Source of the DNA: Flavobacteriales bacterium
Lineage (GTDB): Bacteria; Bacteroidota; Bacteroidia; Flavobacteriales_D; Sanyastnellaceae
Assembly: GCA_015660615.1 (NCBI GenBank)
Contig: DQKQ01000012.1
Span: 1 to 8,750, forward strand
DNA: 8,750 bases
Reading direction: 5' to 3'
Both the position numbers and the translations under genes were made by a program. Below, piece after piece: positions 5,530 through 8,750 of the stretch (its first letter is position 1; every line of letters starts with the position of its first letter). The notes under the pieces are model-generated. The model ran no database searches, had not been told where the DNA came from, and saw only the letters and a list, made by a program, of their open reading frames with translations.

Positions 5530-5987
5530 TTGCCTATACTATCAATAGTTGTAACCGAACCACCAGCAGCTGTTAAAGCTTCTGAAGCTGTTTTAGAATA
5601 TTGATGTGCTGTTACATCTAACTTAGATGTAACCTCACCTCTACCTAAAATCTTTATTAAGTCATGCTTGCCAGCAAGACTGTTTTCCACAATTTCTTTA
5701 GGTGTAATTGTTGTAGATCCGATTTTTTCTGAAAGTTCTTGTAATACATCAAGGTTAATACCTTTGTATTCAATCCGATTAGGACTTACAAAACCAAATT
5801 TAGGCACACGACGTTGAAGTGGCATTTGACCACCTTCAAATCCTATTTTAGACGAATACCCTGAACGTGACTTCGCTCCTTTATGACCACGTGTAGATGT
5901 ACCACCATGTCCAGAACCTTCTCCACGACCAATTCGCTTGCGATTCTTAATAGATCCTTTTGCAGGTGTAAGATTGCTTAGATTCAT
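5526..5987 (-). CDS. rplO: 50S ribosomal protein L15 (uL15)
   Basis: L15 is a late-assembly large-subunit protein whose extended glycine- and arginine-rich N-terminus threads into 23S rRNA. The 153-residue protein starts MNLSNLTPAKGSIKNRKRIG, continues with GRGEGSGHGGTSTRGHKGAK and QMPLQRRVPKFGF (54-66), and ends in a globular domain with the family signature KILGRGEVTSKLDVTAHQYS (112-131) plus ALTAAGG. It is slightly longer than E. coli L15 (144). The ATG lies 18 nt after rpmD, and the TGA overlaps the secY ATG. Codons 119-126, in the signature, form a perfect inverted repeat in DNA and RNA. Confidence 0.98.
   Translation of the reverse strand: MNLSNLTPAKGSIKNRKRIGRGEGSGHGGTSTRGHKGAKSRSGYSSKIGFEGGQMPLQRRVPKFGFVSPNRIEYKGINLDVLQELSEKIGSTTITPKEIVENSLAGKHDLIKILGRGEVTSKLDVTAHQYSKTASEALTAAGGSVTTIDSIGK
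5611..5633. repeat. Perfect 11-bp inverted repeat with 1-nt spacer inside rplO
   Basis: The arms are GTTACATCTAA (5611-5621) and TTAGATGTAAC (5623-5633), with a single C at 5622. In the mRNA this gives a hairpin of 9 to 10 bp with a loop of 3 to 5 nt, about 80 nt upstream of the secY start. It encodes Val-Thr-Ser-Lys-Leu-Asp-Val-Thr of L15 (residues 119-126). The repeat is certain; its function is unknown. Confidence 0.85.
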
Positions 5988-6005
5988 GATTATTGCTGGA
6001 TTGGA

Positions 6006-6185
6006 TTATTTTTCTTCAAATTTAACAAGATGACTCACTTTACGAATCATTCCCATTATTTGAGGTGTTGCTTCATGCTCAACAGGGTTGTTAAGCTTTT
6101 TAATTCCTAACGCCTGAATTGTAGCCTTCTGACGTTTAGTGCGATTAATTGCACTACGGACCTGTGTTATAATAACTTTACTCAT
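6006..6185 (-). CDS. rpmD: 50S ribosomal protein L30 (uL30)
   Basis: L30 is a small peripheral large-subunit protein absent from some bacterial lineages. Translation gives 59 residues: MSKVIITQVRSAINRTKRQK, then ATIQALGIKKLNNPVEHEAT, then PQIMGMIRKVSHLVKFEEK. The I-x-R-x-x-x-Q-x-x-T-I-Q-A-L-G-I-K-K-L pattern (13-31) and the closing MIRKVSHLV identify it, and the length is normal for the family (58-60). The ATG lies 11 nt after the rpsE TGA and the TAA 18 nt before rplO, so the gene exactly fills the rpsE-rplO gap. There is no SD sequence; the leader is ACTTAAAAATT. Confidence 0.97.
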   Translation of the reverse strand: MSKVIITQVRSAINRTKRQKATIQALGIKKLNNPVEHEATPQIMGMIRKVSHLVKFEEK

Positions 6186-6196
6186 AATTTTTAAGT

Positions 6197-6778
6197 TCAG
6201 CCTTGAAATACTTTTGACATAGAAATACCACGAATATTTGCAATTGTTTTAGCGTCACGCAATTCTTTTAAAGCATTAAATGTAGCCTTAACAACATTAT
6301 GTGGGTTTGAAGATCCCAAAGACTTAGCAAGTACATTCTTAATTCCAGCACTCTCTAGTACCGCACGCATTGCTCCACCAGCAATTACACCAGTTCCTGG
6401 AGATGCAGGTCTAATAAGGATGTGAGCACCCGCATACTTCATTTCTTGTCTATGAGGAATAGTACCGTTAATTACTGGTACAGTAATCATATCCTTTTTA
6501 CCAATCTCGATACCTTTCTGAATAGCAGTAGCTACTTCACGGCTTTTACCTAAGCCATGACCAACCTTACCATTTTCATTCCCAACGACTACAATAGCGC
6601 TAAAACTAAAAGTACGACCACCTTTGGTAGTTTTTGCAACACGATTTATGCCTACTAAACGTTCTTTCAAATCTGGATCACCAGTTCTACTTTGTTGTTC
6701 GCGTTTTCCACCGGGTCGCTGGTTGCGCTTACCTTGTCCTTGTCCTTGACTTTGTCCTTGTCCTTGTCCTTGATTCAT
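6197..6778 (-). CDS. rpsE: 30S ribosomal protein S5 (uS5) with Gln-Gly N-terminal extension
   Basis: S5 lies at the 30S mRNA entry channel and affects decoding accuracy and helicase activity. The 193-residue protein exceeds E. coli S5 (167 with Met) because of about 25 extra N-terminal residues: MNQGQGQGQSQGQGQGKRNQ, then a basic stretch. The usual protein begins near LKERLVGINRVAKTTKGG (37-54). The double-stranded RNA-binding-like signature GGRTFSFSAIVVVGNENGKV follows at 53-72, then GHGLGKSREVATAIQ. The C-terminal domain has PGTGVIAGGAMRAVLESAGI (127-146), NVLAKSLGSSNPHNVVKAT and VFQG. The ATG is 5 nt after rplR. No internal ATG or GTG precedes the core; TTG at Leu37 is the only alternative start, and I prefer the ATG. 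Confidence 0.97.
   Translation of the reverse strand: MNQGQGQGQSQGQGQGKRNQRPGGKREQQSRTGDPDLKERLVGINRVAKTTKGGRTFSFSAIVVVGNENGKVGHGLGKSREVATAIQKGIEIGKKDMITVPVINGTIPHRQEMKYAGAHILIRPASPGTGVIAGGAMRAVLESAGIKNVLAKSLGSSNPHNVVKATFNALKELRDAKTIANIRGISMSKVFQG
6731..6772 (-). repeat. Hexanucleotide repeat encoding the S5 Gln-Gly stretch
   Basis: Seven in-frame 6-bp units encode residues 3-16 of S5. In coding order they are three CAAGGA units (6755-6772), one CAAAGT giving Gln-Ser (6749-6754), two CAAGGA (6737-6748) and one CAAGGT (6731-6736). Every Gln codon is CAA and nearly every Gly codon is GGA. Slippage by one unit would add or remove two residues without a frameshift. Confidence 0.92.
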
Positions 6779-6783
6779 CTTAT

Positions 6784-7140
6784 TTAGAATTTGAGACCCC
6801 CATCGCGGGCAGCTTGCGCTAATTGTTTAACACGACCGTGAAATAGGTAACCACTGCGATCAAATACCACGTTAGTAATTCCTGCATCTTTTGCTTGCTC
6901 AGCAATCATAGTACCTACTGAAGAAGCTTGCTCTAGTTTAGGTTGATTCTTTGTCTCATCTTTACTTAAAGACGATGCTGAAGCTAAAGTACGACCACTC
7001 AAGTCGTCTATAATTTGAGCATAAATCTGCTTATTGCTACGGAATACAGATAATCTTGGACGATCTGATGTTCCAGACAATTTACCGCGGACGCGGCGTC
7101 TGACTTTTAGACGAGCTAATGTTTTTTTACTAGTTGACAT
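6784..7140 (-). CDS. rplR: 50S ribosomal protein L18 (uL18)
   Basis: L18 binds 5S rRNA, with L5, in the central protuberance. The 118-residue protein begins with a basic segment (TLARLKVRRRVRGKLSGT, 7-24), followed by DRPRLSVFRSNKQIYAQIID (26-45), the first strand and helix of the domain. It ends VVFDRSGYLFHGRVKQLAQA (91-110) and ARDGGLKF, the typical 5S-binding end. Length is normal. It starts 11 nt after rplF and ends 5 nt before rpsE. The leader TTGAAGAAGTA contains GAAG but no convincing SD sequence. Confidence 0.98.
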   Translation of the reverse strand: MSTSKKTLARLKVRRRVRGKLSGTSDRPRLSVFRSNKQIYAQIIDDLSGRTLASASSLSKDETKNQPKLEQASSVGTMIAEQAKDAGITNVVFDRSGYLFHGRVKQLAQAARDGGLKF

Positions 7141-7151
7141 TACTTCTTCAA

Positions 7152-7703
7152 TTATTTTGCAGCCGTCTTACCAGCTTTTCTACGAATTACTTCTCCCTTG
7201 TAACGAATTCCTTTACCCTTATATGGTTCTGGCTTACGTAGTGAACGGATTTTAGCAGCTACAGTACCGATTAGTTGTTTATCATGTGATGCTAACTTAA
7301 CTAAAGGTGGCTGACCTTTTTTTGTTTCTGCTTGAAGTATAACTTCAGCAGGCAATTGCATAACAATAGCATGGCTATAACCAAGACTTAATGTTAATTG
7401 TTGACCTTGAGAAGATGCTCTAAAACCAACACCATAAAGTTCAAGCTCTTTAGTGTAACCTTGTGAAACACCTTCAATCATATTAAAGATAAGAGCTCGG
7501 AATAATCCATGCTTAGATCTAAATTCCTTATCATTAGAAGATCGAGTAAGTGTAATTACATTATCTTCAATGATCACTGAGATTGCTGAATCAATATCTT
7601 GACTTAGCTCACCTTTAGAGCCTTTCACCGTGACAATTGAATTATCAATTGTAACAGTAACTCCTTCAGGGATTTTTATGGGGGCTTTTCCTATACGAGA
7701 CAT
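7152..7703 (-). CDS. rplF: 50S ribosomal protein L6 (uL6)
   Basis: L6 lies near the sarcin-ricin loop and the elongation-factor binding site. The 183-residue protein has two repeated alpha/beta domains (about 1-82 and 83-170). It begins MSRIGKAPIKIPEGVTVTID; the second domain contains YGVGFRASSQGQQLTLSLGY (90-109), and the family signature RKPEPYKGKGIRYKGEVIRR is at 156-175. I place the start at 7703, because MSRIGKAPI is the conserved L6 N-terminus. An in-frame ATG 33 nt upstream (7736) would add MYSLLILSNRE, which resembles no L6, and would overlap rpsH. With the chosen start the gap to rpsH is 17 nt. Confidence 0.98.
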   Translation of the reverse strand: MSRIGKAPIKIPEGVTVTIDNSIVTVKGSKGELSQDIDSAISVIIEDNVITLTRSSNDKEFRSKHGLFRALIFNMIEGVSQGYTKELELYGVGFRASSQGQQLTLSLGYSHAIVMQLPAEVILQAETKKGQPPLVKLASHDKQLIGTVAAKIRSLRKPEPYKGKGIRYKGEVIRRKAGKTAAK

Positions 7704-7720
7704 TTCTCTATTGCTTAATA

Positions 7721-8119
7721 TCAGTAAACTGTACAAATGATTTCTCCACCAATATTTAAACGACGAGCTTCTTTGTCAGTCATCATTCCTTTATTGGTTG
7801 AAATAATACTTATACCTAATCCGTTAAGTACACGTGGCAACTCAGAAGCCGCTCCGTATTTACGTAAACCTGGCTTAGAGAAGCGCTTAACTTCTGTAAT
7901 AGCAGGTCTACGAGTCTTATCGTCATAACGTAACGCAATTTTAATGGTTCCTTGAGGTTTCTCATCAATAAATTTATAGTTGAGGATAAAACCTTGATCA
8001 AAGAGTATTTTAGTAACCTCCTTCTTTAAATTAGAAGCAGGTACGTTTACCACTTTGTGTTGTGCCATTTGCGCATTGCGAATGCGCGTTATTAGGTCTG
8101 CTAAAGGATCACTGTGCAT
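7721..8119 (-). CDS. rpsH: 30S ribosomal protein S8 (uS8)
   Basis: S8 is a primary 16S rRNA binder in the central domain; in E. coli it also represses the spc operon by binding the mRNA near rplE. The 132-residue protein begins MHSDPLADLITRIRNAQMAQ, where DPLADLITRIRNA is diagnostic, continues with FILNYKFID (44-52) and the Bacteroidota-like RPAITEVKRFSKPGLRKYGA (71-90), and ends with GLGISIISTNKGMMTDKEAR (100-119) and GGEIICTVY. In most S8 proteins the RNA-contact loop reads STSKG or STSRG; here it is STNKG, with Asn109 encoded by AAT at 7793-7795. The gene starts 32 nt after rpsN without an SD sequence. Confidence 0.98.
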   Translation of the reverse strand: MHSDPLADLITRIRNAQMAQHKVVNVPASNLKKEVTKILFDQGFILNYKFIDEKPQGTIKIALRYDDKTRRPAITEVKRFSKPGLRKYGAASELPRVLNGLGISIISTNKGMMTDKEARRLNIGGEIICTVY

Positions 8120-8151
8120 ATCAGTATTCTATTATTGGATTAAGAAAGCGC

Positions 8152-8421
8152 TTACCAGCTAGCTTTCCTTACTCCTGGGATGCGACCCGATAGGGCCAAT
8201 TTGCGAAATAGAACACGGGAAACGCCAAACTGACGCATATATCCGCGAGGACGTCCTGTGATCTGGCAACGATTGTGCATACGCACTGCTGCTGAATTTG
8301 GTGGGAGCTTTTGAAAGCCTTCCCAGTCACCAGCCTCCTTCAAGGCTTTGCGCTTAGCAGCATATTTTGCAACCATTTTAGCGCGCTTGCGCTCTCGCGC
8401 TTTCATGCTTTCTTTAGCCAT
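8152..8421 (-). CDS. rpsN: 30S ribosomal protein S14 (uS14), zinc-free type
   Basis: S14 is a late-assembly protein of the 30S head. The 89-residue protein is the longer zinc-independent form: it has a single cysteine (Cys52) and no CxxC pairs. It begins MAKESMKARERKRAKMVAKY and carries LPPNSAAVRMHNRCQITGRP (39-58), then RGYMRQFGVSRVLFRKLALS (59-78), then GRIPGVRKASW. The RC-x-TGRPRG and RKASW motifs are typical. It starts only 2 nt after the rplE stop, so translation is probably coupled. Its initiation region ATAACTAATCATGGC matches that of rpsK in 14 of 15 bases. Confidence 0.98.
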   Translation of the reverse strand: MAKESMKARERKRAKMVAKYAAKRKALKEAGDWEGFQKLPPNSAAVRMHNRCQITGRPRGYMRQFGVSRVLFRKLALSGRIPGVRKASW

Positions 8422-8423
8422 GA

Positions 8424-8750
8424 TTAGTTATTTTTGAAGGGGAATCCAAACTCTGATAATAAAGCTTTTGCTTCTTCATCAGTGTTTGCAGATGTAACAA
8501 TAGTTATGTCCATTCCATTAATGTGTTTAACATCATCGATGTTAATCTCAGGAAAGACTAGCTGTTCTTTTATACCAAAAGTGAAGTTCCCTCTACCATC
8601 AAAGCCCTTAGCTTTAATACCTTGGAAATCACGAGTACGTGGTAATGTGATAGAAATAAGACGATCTAAAAAGTCATACATTTTATCTCGACGTAATGTA
8701 ACTTTACAACCGATAGGCATATCCTTACGGAGTTTAAAGTTAGAAACATC
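8424..8750 (-). CDS. rplE: 50S ribosomal protein L5 (uL5), 5' end outside the window
   Basis: L5 binds 5S rRNA in the central protuberance and touches the P-site tRNA. The last 108 residues are visible, and the reading frame is open to the window edge. An ATG at 8720 lies inside the conserved segment DVSNFKLRKDMPIGCKVTLR and is not the start. Further family features are MYDFLDRLISITLPRTRDFQ, GRGNFTFGIKEQLVFPEI and the C-terminal GMDITIVTSANTDEEAKALL. L5 is normally about 180 residues, so roughly the first 75 are missing. The order rplE-rpsN-rpsH is the standard spc layout. Confidence 0.97.
   Translation of the reverse strand, partial: DVSNFKLRKDMPIGCKVTLRRDKMYDFLDRLISITLPRTRDFQGIKAKGFDGRGNFTFGIKEQLVFPEINIDDVKHINGMDITIVTSANTDEEAKALLSEFGFPFKNN

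Noticed and set aside
7704..7736. Upstream ATG extending L6 by 11 residues (MYSLLILSNRE)
   Set aside because: The conserved L6 N-terminus is MSRIGK, and the longer form would overlap rpsH in another frame.
8424..8720. ATG at 8720 as the rplE start
   Set aside because: The frame continues upstream with conserved L5 residues (SNFKLRKD), so this methionine is internal.

Overview
The window is a stretch of the main ribosomal-protein supercluster, read entirely on the minus strand. It covers the second half of the spc operon and the whole alpha operon as one packed run. In transcription order (high to low coordinate) the genes are rplE (3' part only), rpsN, rpsH, rplF, rplR, rpsE, rpmD, rplO, secY, map, infA, rpmJ, rpsM, rpsK, rpsD, rpoA and rplQ (its 3' end runs off the window). 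All seventeen are identifiable from their proteins. Two of them, rpmD (6006-6185) and rpmJ (3027-3143), are very short and were found by direct translation of the gaps. No plus-strand gene is supported. No stretch over 300 bases lacks a gene; the widest gap is 61 nt, between rpsM and rpsK.

The source is a member of the Bacteroidota, not resolved further. The evidence is the start of RpoA (MAILDFQQPDKVIML), the 38-residue L36 without a zinc site, the zinc-free S14 and S4, the secY-map-infA-rpmJ-rpsM order with no adk, and AT-rich leaders that mostly lack Shine-Dalgarno (SD) sequences. Base and codon use look uniform, with no sign of transfer, insertion sequence, CRISPR, tRNA or rRNA.

Layout: 8750-5526 holds L5, S14, S8, L6, L18, S5, L30 and L15, proteins of both subunits. 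5529-3155 holds the protein-export channel SecY, methionine aminopeptidase and initiation factor IF-1. 3143-1 holds L36, S13, S11, S4, RNA polymerase alpha and L17. Together they couple ribosome assembly, translation initiation, nascent-chain processing, secretion and transcription. Spacing runs from a 4-nt overlap (rplO/secY) to 61 nt, consistent with one polycistronic mRNA and translational coupling. No convincing promoter is visible.

The gene content is ordinary, and I do not see a new multi-gene system. The unusual signals are small: (1) the rpsM-rpsK leader carries a transcript copy of the 16S 3' tail core (GATCACCTCC, an anti-SD look-alike) after two small hairpins; (2) strong SD sequences occur at only two starts, rplQ and map, both built from the last codons of the gene before; (3) a perfect 11-bp inverted repeat with a 1-nt spacer lies inside rplO, about 80 nt before secY; (4) L17 has an Ala/Asp/Pro/Val tail encoded by 12/24-bp tandem repeats; (5) S5 has a Gln-Gly N-terminus encoded by a hexanucleotide repeat; (6) a small hairpin with a U run overlaps the rpmJ stop at the spc/alpha junction.
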